A program made the translations under genes and the position numbers. From Aquabacterium humicola (GTDB lineage: Bacteria > Pseudomonadota > Gammaproteobacteria > Burkholderiales > Burkholderiaceae_C), in assembly GCF_030167915.1 (NCBI RefSeq), contig NZ_JARGNB010000005.1, positions 186,001-250,000 of the forward strand: a DNA stretch of 64,000 bases. Direction: 5' to 3'. The notes under the pieces are model-generated. The model saw only the letters and a list, made by a program, of their open reading frames with translations. It was not told the origin of the DNA and did not search any database. Shown piece by piece: positions 49,291-57,101 of the stretch (within the stretch, counting starts at the first letter, position 1; each line of letters begins with the position of its first letter).

Positions 49291-49788
49291 ACATTTCGGC
49301 GGCGTCCGCGTGGAAGCCATTGCAGATCCGCGGACGATGGAGAGTCGCTCGACCTGCAAGGCGTGGCGCGCCCGAGCGGCTCGGCGTGCGGGCACGTCGG
49401 GCCGAGTCCGGCGAGGTGGTGGCATGCGGTCCTTCAAAGTCCTCGGTGACTCGCAAAGGCGCGGGCGGGCAGGCCGCAGCGCGCGTGGGAGGCGCCGGGA
49501 TTGAGCGGCTCGGGGGCGGCGAGCGCAGCGAGCTTCGACAACTGACTCGCCGGCGCTGTGCGTAGCGAGCGCAGCGAGCGAAGCTAAATGGACGGCGCGC
49601 CCCCGAGCCGCTCAAGCCCGGGGAGTCGGCCCCCCCAGGGCCGACCGCCGGACTCGCGCGATGCGGCCTGCCCGCCCGTGCCTTTGTCGCTCTGCACGTC
49701 GCAATTCCCACGTGGACCATCCACACCAATGTCCGCAACGGGCCGAAAGCGGCCCAAGAGAACGGCATGGCGGCCTGACCCCTTCGGC
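49291..49788. other. 498-bp gene-free region with large imperfect palindrome
   Basis: No convincing gene is seen in any frame. The region is dominated by nested inverted repeats (see the repeat entry) and by GAGCGCAGCGAGC motifs at 49521 and 49568. The rightmost part (49725-49775) has GGGCCG-AAAG-CGGCCC, another small hairpin. Confidence 0.7.
49460..49705. repeat. ~245-bp imperfect inverted-repeat element
   Basis: The inner arms TTGAGCGGCTCGGGGGCG (49501-49518) and CGCCCCCGAGCCGCTCAA (49598-49615) are perfect 18-bp complements. Outer arms of about 24 bp (near 49463-49488 and 49667-49696) match with one or two mismatches around GCGGGCAGGCCGCA. A GTCGGCCC-N5-GGGCCGAC hairpin (49625-49645) is inserted in the right arm only. 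AGCTTCG / CGAAGCT pair in the loop. It could be a miniature mobile element, a structured RNA or a strong bidirectional transcription stop. Confidence 0.75.
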
Positions 49789-51393
49789 CTACCGCGCTCC
49801 AGTGCGCGGCGACACCAGCCGCGCCAGCCCCTCGAACAGCGCCTGGGTCAGCAGCGCCAGCGCCGCCGCCGGCAGCGCGCCGGCCAAGAGCGTTGCGTGG
49901 TCGTTGAGCGCCAGGCCGGTCGCGATGCGTTCGCCGTAGCCGCCGGCGCCGATGAAGGCGGCGATGGTCGCGGTGCCGACGGTGATCACCGCGGCGGTCT
50001 TCACGCCGGCCAGGATCACCGGCAGCGCCAGCGGCAGGTCGATGAGGCGGAAGCGCTGCCAGGCGGTCAGCCCGAGCGCGGTGCCGGCCGCGCGCAGGCC
50101 GCCGGGCACCTGCATCAGCCCGGTGCAGGTGTTGCGCACGATCGGCAGCAGCGCGTAGAGCGCCAGCGCCACCAGCGCCGGCAGCGTGCCGATGCGGCCC
50201 AGCAGCGGGATCAGCGCGGCGAAGAGCGCCAGCGACGGCACGGTCTGCAGCAGGCCGACCACCGCCATCACCGCGTGTTCGAGCCGCGGCCAGGTGGCCG
50301 CCAGCGCCCCCAGCGGCAGGCCGATCACGCAGGCGGCGCCGACGGCGACCAGCACCAGCAGCACGTGCTGCCGCGTCAGCCGGCCGAGGTCGTCGCCGAA
50401 GAGGCGCTCGCGGAAGCCGCCGCCGGATGACGTCTGCGTGGCCGCGGACGCGGCCGGTGCCGTCGTGGCCGCGGACGCGGCCGGTGCCGTCGTGGCCGCG
50501 GACGCGCCCGTCGCGGGCGCCTGCGCCGCCAGGAAGTCGCGCGCGATCGCCGCGAACGACCGCTTGCGCAGCTCCGCATCGCCATTCAGCCGGATCATCG
50601 TCGCCTCGTCGATGCGGCCCTCGAGCGCGGAAATGGCGCGCCAGGCCGCCGGCAGGCGCTTCGGCAGATCCAGCCGGTACAGCAGCACCGCGTCATAGCG
50701 TGGGAAGTACGCGGCGTCGTCGGCCAGCACGCGCAGGCCCAGCGCGGCGATCTTGGCGTCGGTGGAATAGATGTCCATCACGTCGATGCGGCCGGCGGCC
50801 AGCGCGTCGTAGGCGATGCCGTGGTCGAGGCCGGTGGGCCGCTGCGGCAGCCGGTAGCGCGCGGCGAGCCCCGGCCAGCCGTCGGCACGGCCGATGAACT
50901 CGTGCGACAGGCCGAAGTTGAGCGCCGGATGCCGCGCGAGCCCGGACAGCGTCGTGAGGCCCAGCTGCTGCGCCTGGTCGCCCCGCAAGGCCAGCGCGTA
51001 GCCGTTCTGGAAGCCCAGGGGCACCGCGACGCCGAGACCCAGCGCCTGGAGTTCACGACGCAGCGTGGCGATGTCGGTGGGTTTCGGGTGCTTCAGGATC
51101 TCGGCGTCGATGGTGCCGAGGTACTCGGGATAGACGTCGATCGCGCCCGCCTTCAGCGCTTCGAACACGACAGCGGTATTGCCCAGCCCCTGCCGGTGCT
51201 CGACCGCCGGCGCGTGCGGCTGCGCGGCCTGCGCGACGATCTCTCCGAGGATGTACGACTCGGTGAAGCGCTTGGAGCCGACGACGAGCCCGGCGCCGTC
51301 GGTCGCTGCTGCAGCGGGCAGGGCGGCCAGCAGCAGCCCGCACGCCAGCGCGAGCGCGGTGCACATCGGTTGGAACGTCAGGCGGCATCGCAT
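49789..51393 (-). CDS. Quaternary-amine (OpuC/OsmF-type) binding protein fused to permease
   Basis: 534 residues. Signal peptide to about residue 30. Residues 33-310 are an OpuAC/ProX-type binding domain ('LVVGSKRFTESYILGEIVAQAA', 'HRQGLGNTAVVFEALKAGAIDVYPEYLGT', 'RIDVMDIYSTDAKIAALGLRVL'). A linker of three ASAATTAPA-like repeats follows. The last ~210 residues are a ProW-like permease with six helices and the EAA-type 'GLRAAGTALGLTAWQRFRLIDLPLALPVILAGVKTA'. Such fusions import betaine, choline or similar osmolytes, or bile-type compounds in some bacteria. No ATPase gene lies next to it, so the partner is encoded elsewhere. Confidence 0.9.
   Translation of the reverse strand: MRCRLTFQPMCTALALACGLLLAALPAAAATDGAGLVVGSKRFTESYILGEIVAQAAQPHAPAVEHRQGLGNTAVVFEALKAGAIDVYPEYLGTIDAEILKHPKPTDIATLRRELQALGLGVAVPLGFQNGYALALRGDQAQQLGLTTLSGLARHPALNFGLSHEFIGRADGWPGLAARYRLPQRPTGLDHGIAYDALAAGRIDVMDIYSTDAKIAALGLRVLADDAAYFPRYDAVLLYRLDLPKRLPAAWRAISALEGRIDEATMIRLNGDAELRKRSFAAIARDFLAAQAPATGASAATTAPAASAATTAPAASAATQTSSGGGFRERLFGDDLGRLTRQHVLLVLVAVGAACVIGLPLGALAATWPRLEHAVMAVVGLLQTVPSLALFAALIPLLGRIGTLPALVALALYALLPIVRNTCTGLMQVPGGLRAAGTALGLTAWQRFRLIDLPLALPVILAGVKTAAVITVGTATIAAFIGAGGYGERIATGLALNDHATLLAGALPAAALALLTQALFEGLARLVSPRTGAR
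50438..50518 (-). repeat. 27-bp tandem repeat encoding the fusion linker
   Basis: Units begin at 50438, 50465 and 50492 (last one partial/diverged), period 27 bp. On the coding strand they give about three copies of the nine-residue AAATTAPAA-type linker between binding and permease domains. Confidence 0.85.
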
Positions 51394-51486
51394 GGCGGCG
51401 CTCCGGGATTTGCGGGCGCGCCGATTCTGCACGGGGCCCGGTTGTGGTCCACTTGAGAGGTCCGGAATTATTTGAGAACTGAAGCA

Positions 51487-53031
51487 ATGAGTCTTTCCCT
51501 CGACACGCCGCTGCTGGTGATCGGCGCCGGCATCATGGGCGCCGGCATCGCGCAGGTGGCTGCGCAGGCCGGTCATCCGGTGTGGCTGTACGACCTGCGC
51601 GAGGGCGCCGCGGCGCAGTCGCTCGACAAGCTCGCGGGTGCGCTGCAGGCGCTGGAGGCCAAGGGCAAGCTGCAGGGCGGCCAGGCGCAGGCGATCACCG
51701 CGCGCATCCGCGTCGCGACGACGCTGGACGACGCCCGCGGCGCCGGTCTCGCGGTCGAGGCGATCGTCGAGAACCTGGGCGCGAAGCGGTCGCTGATGGC
51801 GCAGCTCGAGGCGCTGCTGGCCGACGACGCGGTGCTGGCGACGAACACCTCGTCGATCTCGATCACCGCCATCGCGCAGGGCCTGAAGCGGCCGGGGCGT
51901 GTGGTCGGCATGCATTTCTTCAACCCGGTGCCGCTGATGAAGCTGGTGGAAGTGGTGTCGGGGCTGGAGACGGATCGGGCGGTTGCCGACGCGATCCACG
52001 CGCTCGCCACCGCCTGGGGAAAGACGGCCGTGCACGCCCGCTCGACGCCCGGCTTCATCGTCAACCGCATCGCGCGGCCGTACTACGCCGAGACCTGGGC
52101 GCTGCTGCAGGAGCAGGCCGCGGTGCCCGCCGCGATCGACGCCGCGCTGCGGGGCGCCGGCTTCAAGATGGGGCCCTGCGAGCTGATGGACCTGATCGGG
52201 CACGACACCAACCTCGCGGTCACCGAGTCGGTGTTCCAGGCCAACTACGGCGACAAGCGCTTCCAGCCCTCGCTGCTTCAGCGCGAGTTCGTCGACGGCG
52301 GCCTGCTCGGCCGCAAGAGCGGGCGCGGCTTCTACACGCATGCGGCCGGGGCCGCGGCGCCGGCGATCGAGCCGCTGCCGACCGCGCCGGTCAGCGGTCC
52401 GGTCGAGGTGCATGGCGGCTGTGCGTTCGCGCAGCGCCTGGCCGACGGCCTGCGCGCCGCGGGCCTCACCGTCGAGCAGGACGTCGGCGCGCCGACCGTC
52501 GGCCTGCGCTTCGGCACCGGCCGGCTCGACATCACCGACGGCCGCCCGGCGCTGCAGCGCGCGGCCGAGAACGGCGTCGCCGACAGCGCGGTGTTCGACT
52601 GGGTGGTGGCCGACCCCGCCGCGGCGTCGCGCGGCGCGCTGGCCTTCGCGATCGCGCCGACCGCGTCCGACAGCTTCGCGCAGCAGGTCGCCGGCTTGAT
52701 CGCCGCGCTCGGCTGGCAGCCGCTGCGCGTGGCCGACGCGCCGGGGCTGGTCGTCGCGCGCACGGTGGCGATGTTGATCAACGAAGCGGCCGATGCCGTG
52801 CAGCAGGGCGTCTGCGCGCCCGACGCGGCGGACGCGGCGATGAAGCTCGGCGTCGGCTACCCGGCCGGGCCGTTCGAGTGGCTGCAGCGCGTCGGCGTCG
52901 CGCCCGTCGTCGATCTGCTCGACCGGCTCGACGCGCATTACCGCGGCGAGCGCTACCGCGTCAGCCCCTGGTTGCGCCGGGCGCAGTGGCAGGCGCGGGC
53001 GCCGCAGTCGCCTGGGCGTCAGGCCGCTTGA
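51487..53031 (+). CDS. paaH: 3-hydroxyacyl-CoA dehydrogenase (PaaH type, double C-domain)
   Basis: 514 residues from ATG 51487. The NAD-binding motif is 'LVIGAGIMGAGIAQVAAQAGH', followed by 'VLATNTSSISITAIAQGLKRPGRVVGMHFFNPVPLMKLVEVVSG' with the catalytic His, and 'STPGFIVNRIARPYYAE'. A second 3HCDH C-terminal domain ends the protein ('LVVARTVAMLINEAADAVQQGVC', 'GVGYPAGPFEWLQRVG'). This two-C-domain layout is typical of PaaH in phenylacetate catabolism and of beta-oxidation dehydrogenases. It is followed by MBL-fold and enoyl-CoA hydratase genes in the same direction. Paa ring-opening genes are not in the window, so the symbol is tentative. Confidence 0.88.
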   Translation: MSLSLDTPLLVIGAGIMGAGIAQVAAQAGHPVWLYDLREGAAAQSLDKLAGALQALEAKGKLQGGQAQAITARIRVATTLDDARGAGLAVEAIVENLGAKRSLMAQLEALLADDAVLATNTSSISITAIAQGLKRPGRVVGMHFFNPVPLMKLVEVVSGLETDRAVADAIHALATAWGKTAVHARSTPGFIVNRIARPYYAETWALLQEQAAVPAAIDAALRGAGFKMGPCELMDLIGHDTNLAVTESVFQANYGDKRFQPSLLQREFVDGGLLGRKSGRGFYTHAAGAAAPAIEPLPTAPVSGPVEVHGGCAFAQRLADGLRAAGLTVEQDVGAPTVGLRFGTGRLDITDGRPALQRAAENGVADSAVFDWVVADPAAASRGALAFAIAPTASDSFAQQVAGLIAALGWQPLRVADAPGLVVARTVAMLINEAADAVQQGVCAPDAADAAMKLGVGYPAGPFEWLQRVGVAPVVDLLDRLDAHYRGERYRVSPWLRRAQWQARAPQSPGRQAA

Positions 53032-53056
53032 CGGGCCCGCGCGCAGAATCGGGCCG

Positions 53057-54202
53057 ATGTCCTCCCCTTCCGCTCCCACGATGACGCCCGACGGCCGGCC
53101 GGATACGCCCGACGATGCCGCCCGCGGCCTCCTCTATCCGTGCGGCGAACCGCCGGCCCCCGGCCATGTCACCGAGATCGCGCCGGGCGTGCTGTGGCTG
53201 CGCATGCCGCTGCCCTTCGCGCTGAACCACATCAACCTGTGGGCGATCGCCGACGAGGACGAACACGGCCCCGGCTGGGCCATCGTCGACACCGGCACCA
53301 AGACGCCCGAGGCGCTCGATGCCTGGCGCACGTTGATCGCGCCCGAAGGCCCGCTGGCCGCGCGGCTGCCCGAGGGCACCTTGCCCGGCGGCGGCGCGCG
53401 GCTGACGCGCGTGCTGGTCACGCACATGCACCCGGACCATGTCGGCATGGCCGGCTGGCTGACGCGCAAGTTCCAGTGCCGGCTGTGGATGACGCGGCTG
53501 GAGTACCTGACCTGCCGCATGCTCGTCGCCGACACCGGCCGCGAGGCGCCCGAGGAGGCGATCCGCTTCTACCGCCGCGTCGGCTGGCCGGAGGAGGCGA
53601 TCGACACCTACCGTGCGCGCTTCGGCGGCTTCGGCAAGTACATGCATGCGCTGCCGGAGAGTTATCGCCGCCTCGTCGATGGCGAGACGCTGCGCATCGG
53701 CACGAACGACTGGCGCATCGTCGTCGGCCGCGGCCATTCGCCCGAACACGCCTGCCTGATCAGCGACTCGCTGGGGGTGATGATCTCCGGCGACCAGGTG
53801 CTGCCGCGCATCTCGTCGAACGTCTCGGTGTTCCCGACCGAGCCCGATGCCGATCCGCTGGGCGACTGGATCGAATCGATCGACGTGCTGCGCGCGAGCC
53901 TGTCCGACGAGCTGCTGGTGCTGCCCGCGCACGGTGAACCCTTCCGCGGCCTGCATGCGCGCCTCGACCGCCTGGCCGGCGGGCACGAGCGCGGGCTGGA
54001 GCGCCTGCGCCGCAGCCTGGCCGAGCCGAAGCGCGCGATCGATGTCTTCGGCGCGCTGTTCGCGCGGCCGATCGACAGCAAGGGCGAGCTGCTGGGCATG
54101 GCCACCGGCGAAAGCCTGGCGCACCTGAATCACCTGCTCGCACGCGGTGAAGCCGTGCGCGAGGAGGGCGCCGACGGCGTGCTGCGTTACCGGCTGGCTT
54201 GA
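53057..54202 (+). CDS. Metallo-beta-lactamase-fold hydrolase
   Basis: 381 residues. The zinc motif is 'LVTHMHPDHVGMAGWL' (HxHxDH), with further ligands in 'VVGRGHSPEHACLIS' and 'GVMISGDQVLP' and the final His in 'LLVLPAHGEPF'. A C-terminal winged-helix-like extension ('IDVFGALFARPIDSKGELLGMATGESLAHLNHLLARGEAV') is typical of LACTB2-like MBL proteins linked to CoA pathways. Possible roles are thioesterase or RNA/ester hydrolase. It lies 25 nt behind paaH and 16 nt before the hydratase, which points to a CoA-thioester role. Confidence 0.9.
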   Translation: MSSPSAPTMTPDGRPDTPDDAARGLLYPCGEPPAPGHVTEIAPGVLWLRMPLPFALNHINLWAIADEDEHGPGWAIVDTGTKTPEALDAWRTLIAPEGPLAARLPEGTLPGGGARLTRVLVTHMHPDHVGMAGWLTRKFQCRLWMTRLEYLTCRMLVADTGREAPEEAIRFYRRVGWPEEAIDTYRARFGGFGKYMHALPESYRRLVDGETLRIGTNDWRIVVGRGHSPEHACLISDSLGVMISGDQVLPRISSNVSVFPTEPDADPLGDWIESIDVLRASLSDELLVLPAHGEPFRGLHARLDRLAGGHERGLERLRRSLAEPKRAIDVFGALFARPIDSKGELLGMATGESLAHLNHLLARGEAVREEGADGVLRYRLA

Positions 54203-54218
54203 ACGGGACTTTGCGACG

Positions 54219-55028
54219 ATGAACGAGACCGTGCTGGTCGACGTCGCCGATGGCGTCGCGACGATCACCTTGAACCGCCCCCAGGCGCGCAATGCGCTGG
54301 ATGCGCAGATGAAGGACGCGCTCGCCGCGCTGGTGCCATCGATCGTCGCCGACGATGCCGTGCGCGCGGTGATCCTCACCGGCGCGGGCGGCGCCTTCTG
54401 TGCCGGCGGCGACCTGCGGGGCATGGCCGAAGTGCGCCCGACGATGGACTTCGAACGCTGGCAGGCCCGCATGCGCGAGTTCCAGCCCTGGCTCACGCAG
54501 CTGATCGAGCTCGACCGGCCGCTGATCGCCGCGGTCGACGGCCCGGCCTACGGTGCGGGCTTCGGCCTCGCGCTGGCGGCCGACGTGGTGCTGGCGTCGC
54601 CGCGCGCACGCTTCTGCCTGTCGTTCATGAAGGTCGGCCTCGGCCCCGACTTCGGCGCGATGTACACGCTGCCGCGCGTCGTCGGCGTGCAGCGCGCGAA
54701 GGAGCTGATGCTGTCGGCTCGCGAGGTCGGCGCCGAGGAAGCGCAGCGGCTGGGGCTGGTGATGGAACTGCACCCCGAGGATCGGCTGCTCGACCGGGCG
54801 CGCGCGCTGGCGCGCAGCTTCGTCGACGCGTCGCCGGTGGCGGTGCGACACATCAAGCAGGATGTCGCGCGCTCGCTGGCCAGCGACCTGCCGACCATGC
54901 TGGCCCTGGAGGCCGAGCACCAGGCGCGCTGCTTCGACACCGCCTACCAGGCCGACGCCGTGGAACGCTTCCTGGCCAAGCAGCCGCCCCGTTTCCAGTG
55001 GCCGCCGACGCACGATGACGACCGATAG
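54219..55028 (+). CDS. Enoyl-CoA hydratase/isomerase
   Basis: 269 residues. Crotonase signatures: 'ATITLNRPQARNALDAQM', the oxyanion-hole 'FCAGGDLRGM', and 'PLIAAVDGPAYGAGFGLALAADVVLASPRARF' with the second oxyanion Gly. The usual catalytic Glu pair is partly replaced: after 'FMKVGLGPDFGAMYTLPRVVG' the position near Glu144/164 reads Asp, as in PaaG-type isomerases. It likely hydrates or isomerises unsaturated CoA esters together with the paaH product. Confidence 0.92.
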   Translation: MNETVLVDVADGVATITLNRPQARNALDAQMKDALAALVPSIVADDAVRAVILTGAGGAFCAGGDLRGMAEVRPTMDFERWQARMREFQPWLTQLIELDRPLIAAVDGPAYGAGFGLALAADVVLASPRARFCLSFMKVGLGPDFGAMYTLPRVVGVQRAKELMLSAREVGAEEAQRLGLVMELHPEDRLLDRARALARSFVDASPVAVRHIKQDVARSLASDLPTMLALEAEHQARCFDTAYQADAVERFLAKQPPRFQWPPTHDDDR

Positions 55029-55065
55029 GTAGAACGGGGGATGGAGTGCCTGGGGCTTCCCCGCA

Positions 55066-55078
55066 CTTTGACGCAAAG
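55066..55078. promoter_or_regulatory. Small palindrome in the leader before the FeeM-like gene
   Basis: CTTTG-ACG-CAAAG is a perfect 5-bp inverted repeat in the 170-bp gap after the hydratase gene. The gap is relatively A/T-rich (TTGTAAC, TATCAT) and probably carries the next gene's promoter, but spacing does not fit a clean sigma-70 pair. Confidence 0.25.
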
Positions 55079-55198
55079 GTTCGATTTGTAACGTGGGTTC
55101 GGGGCTATCATCGCCGCACAGTGCCTAACCCGGGCGCGGTACGGACCCGAGAGCACGTCCTCCCCTTGAAATCCAGCACCATCATCGCCGCATCGCTG

Positions 55199-55990
55199 AT
55201 GTGGCGCCGCAACTCCGGCAACATGCTGGTCGAGAACCCGCGGATCGACCTGCTGCCCGATGGTGCCCCCGGACCCCGCCGCTTCAAGATCAAGGTCGCC
55301 GACCAGAAGGGCCGGCGCGGCCTGGTCGAGAGCCTGCTGAAGCACCGCTACGCGTGGCGCGGCTACCAGCAGGTGAGCCTGCCGACGGACCAGTCGGTCC
55401 ACAAGTTCACGCTGGCGGCGATGGAGAACGACCAGTCGATCGGCACGATCACCGTGTCCTTCGACGGGCCGAACCGGCTCAGCGCCGACGATGCCTTCCC
55501 GGAAGAAGTGCAGGCGCTGCGCGCGCAGGGCCGGCGGCTGTGCGAATTCACCAAGCTGGCGGTCGACCCCACCACCGCCACCAAGCGCGTGCTGGCGGCG
55601 CTGTTCCATGTCGCGTACATCGTCGCCCATCGCATCCGCGGCCACGACATGCTGCTGATCGAGGTGAACCCGCGTCACGTGCGCTACTACGAGCGCATGC
55701 TGGGCCTCAAGGTCATCGGCAGCGAACGGCTGAACCGCACGGTGCGCGCACCGGCGGTGCTGCTGGCGGTGGACTTCGCCTACATCCTTCAGCAGATCGG
55801 CGAGTTCGGCGGCCAGCCGGACCGCGCCGCGAACGAACGCTCGCTGTTCCCGTTCGCCTTCTCGCTGACCGAGGAAGCCAGCATCATGGGCCGCATGCAG
55901 GCCGTGCAGGCGCTGCGCGAGCAGCAGCTGGCCAAGCCGGAGAGCGAGCGCGAGGACGAGCACCTGCCTTCGGATCTCATGCCCGGCTGA
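55199..55990 (+). CDS. FeeM-like N-acyl amino acid synthase
   Basis: 263 residues from ATG 55199; GTG/TTG codons further up (55121, 55166) and ATG 55223 are alternatives, and no clear ribosome site decides. The domain is GNAT-like: 'RFKIKVADQKGRRGLVESLLKHRYAWRGYQ', 'IGTITVSFDGPNRLSADDAFPEEVQALRAQGRRLCEFTKLAVDP' and 'LIEVNPRHVRYYERMLGLKVIG', the pattern of FeeM, which condenses acyl-ACP with an amino acid and resembles AHL synthases. The C-terminal tail (RMQAVQALREQQLAK) is helical. No acyl carrier protein gene is adjacent. Products might be long-chain N-acyl amino acids acting as signals or lipids. Confidence 0.75.
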   Translation: MWRRNSGNMLVENPRIDLLPDGAPGPRRFKIKVADQKGRRGLVESLLKHRYAWRGYQQVSLPTDQSVHKFTLAAMENDQSIGTITVSFDGPNRLSADDAFPEEVQALRAQGRRLCEFTKLAVDPTTATKRVLAALFHVAYIVAHRIRGHDMLLIEVNPRHVRYYERMLGLKVIGSERLNRTVRAPAVLLAVDFAYILQQIGEFGGQPDRAANERSLFPFAFSLTEEASIMGRMQAVQALREQQLAKPESEREDEHLPSDLMPG

Positions 55991-56022
55991 CCGGCGCAGG
56001 CTGCGCCCATCACGCCCGCTGA

Positions 56023-56044
56023 ACGGCCGCCGCAAGGCGGCCGT
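56023..56044. terminator. Convergent hairpin with GNRA loop
   Basis: ACGGCCGCC-GCAA-GGCGGCCGT: perfect 9-bp stem with a GCAA tetraloop between the convergent FeeM-like and AcuI-like genes, followed by CGTGCTTTC. Likely a shared terminator. Confidence 0.75.
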
Positions 56045-56057
56045 CGTGCTTTCGGCG

Positions 56058-57044
56058 TCAGCGGTTCACGTCGACGATCGTGCGCCCGCGCACCTGGCCG
56101 TCGATCAGCTTCGGCGCATAGGCGATCACCTCGGACAGGCCGATCTCGGTGCTCATCACCTCGAGCTTCGCCGCATCGAGGTGCCTGGCCATCAGCGCCC
56201 ACGCCTCGCGGCGCAGATCGTTGTGCACCAAGACGCTGTTGATGCCGTACAGCGTGACGCCGCGCAGGATGAAGGGCATCACGGTGGTCGGGAAGTCGCC
56301 GCCCTGCGCGAGGCCGCAGGCCGCGACCGCGCCGTTGAAGCGCGTCTGCGCGCAGGCATTGGCCAGCGTGTGGCTGCCGACCGTGTCGACCACACCGGCC
56401 CAGGTTTCCTTCTGCAGCGGCTTGCCGGCTTCGGTCAAGGTCGCGCGGTCGACGATGCGGCGTGCGCCCAGGCCCTGCAGGTAGTCGGCCTCGTGCGGGC
56501 GGCCGGTCGACGCGACGACGGTGTAGCCCAGCGCGCCCAGCAGCGCGACGGCGATCGAGCCGACGCCGCCGGCCGCGCCGGTCACCAGCACCTCGCCGTC
56601 GCCGGGCTGCAGGCCATGGCGCTGCAGCGCCTGCACGCACAGCGCCGCGGTGAAGCCGGCGGTGGCGATGACCATCGCGCTGCGCGGCGTGAACGGCGCC
56701 GGGATCTTCAGCAGCCAGCCGGCGTCGACGCGCTGGCGCTGCGTCAGGCCGCCCCAGTGGTTCTCGCCCAGGCCCCAGCCGGTGACGACCACCTGGTCGC
56801 CGGGCTGCCAGTCCGGCTGGCGGCTGTCGCGCACGGTGCCCGCCAGGTCGATGCCGGGCACCAGGGGCCAGCTTCGCACCACGGCGCCGCGGCCGGTGAT
56901 CGCCAGCGCGTCCTTGTAGTTCAACGTCGAGTAGGCGACGTCGACGGTGACGTCGCGGTCCGGCAGGCGATCGTCGTCGAGCTCGAGCAGCTCGGCGCGC
57001 GTCTTTCGGTCCTCGGTCTGCGACAGCAGCACGGCCTTGAACAT
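56058..57044 (-). CDS. acuI: Acrylyl-CoA reductase (AcuI/YhdH) of the MDR family
   Basis: 328 residues with GGAG 9 nt before the ATG. 'FKAVLLSQTEDRKTRAELLELDDDRLPDRDVTVDVAYSTLNYKDALAITGRG' is the YhdH/AcuI opening, and the NADPH site is 'VLVTGAAGGVGSIAVALLGALGY'. 'VIATAGFTAALCVQALQ' and 'NDLRREAWALMARHLD' are family signatures. No zinc ligands are present. AcuI reduces acrylyl-CoA to propionyl-CoA, in 3-hydroxypropionate or DMSP metabolism or as acrylate detoxification. Confidence 0.92.
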   Translation of the reverse strand: MFKAVLLSQTEDRKTRAELLELDDDRLPDRDVTVDVAYSTLNYKDALAITGRGAVVRSWPLVPGIDLAGTVRDSRQPDWQPGDQVVVTGWGLGENHWGGLTQRQRVDAGWLLKIPAPFTPRSAMVIATAGFTAALCVQALQRHGLQPGDGEVLVTGAAGGVGSIAVALLGALGYTVVASTGRPHEADYLQGLGARRIVDRATLTEAGKPLQKETWAGVVDTVGSHTLANACAQTRFNGAVAACGLAQGGDFPTTVMPFILRGVTLYGINSVLVHNDLRREAWALMARHLDAAKLEVMSTEIGLSEVIAYAPKLIDGQVRGRTIVDVNR

Positions 57045-57101
57045 GGTGTCTCTCCTGGAGCGCCGGATGATCGCACGCGGTCCGAATCACCACAGTCGCC
57101 G

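Noticed and set aside
49023-49565. 180-codon frame spilling out of the STAND gene
   Set aside because: Out of frame with the STAND protein and ends in the palindromic element; no motif.
50438-50518. 27-bp repeats considered as a CRISPR-like array
   Set aside because: Units are contiguous without spacers and are in-frame coding repeats of a protein linker.
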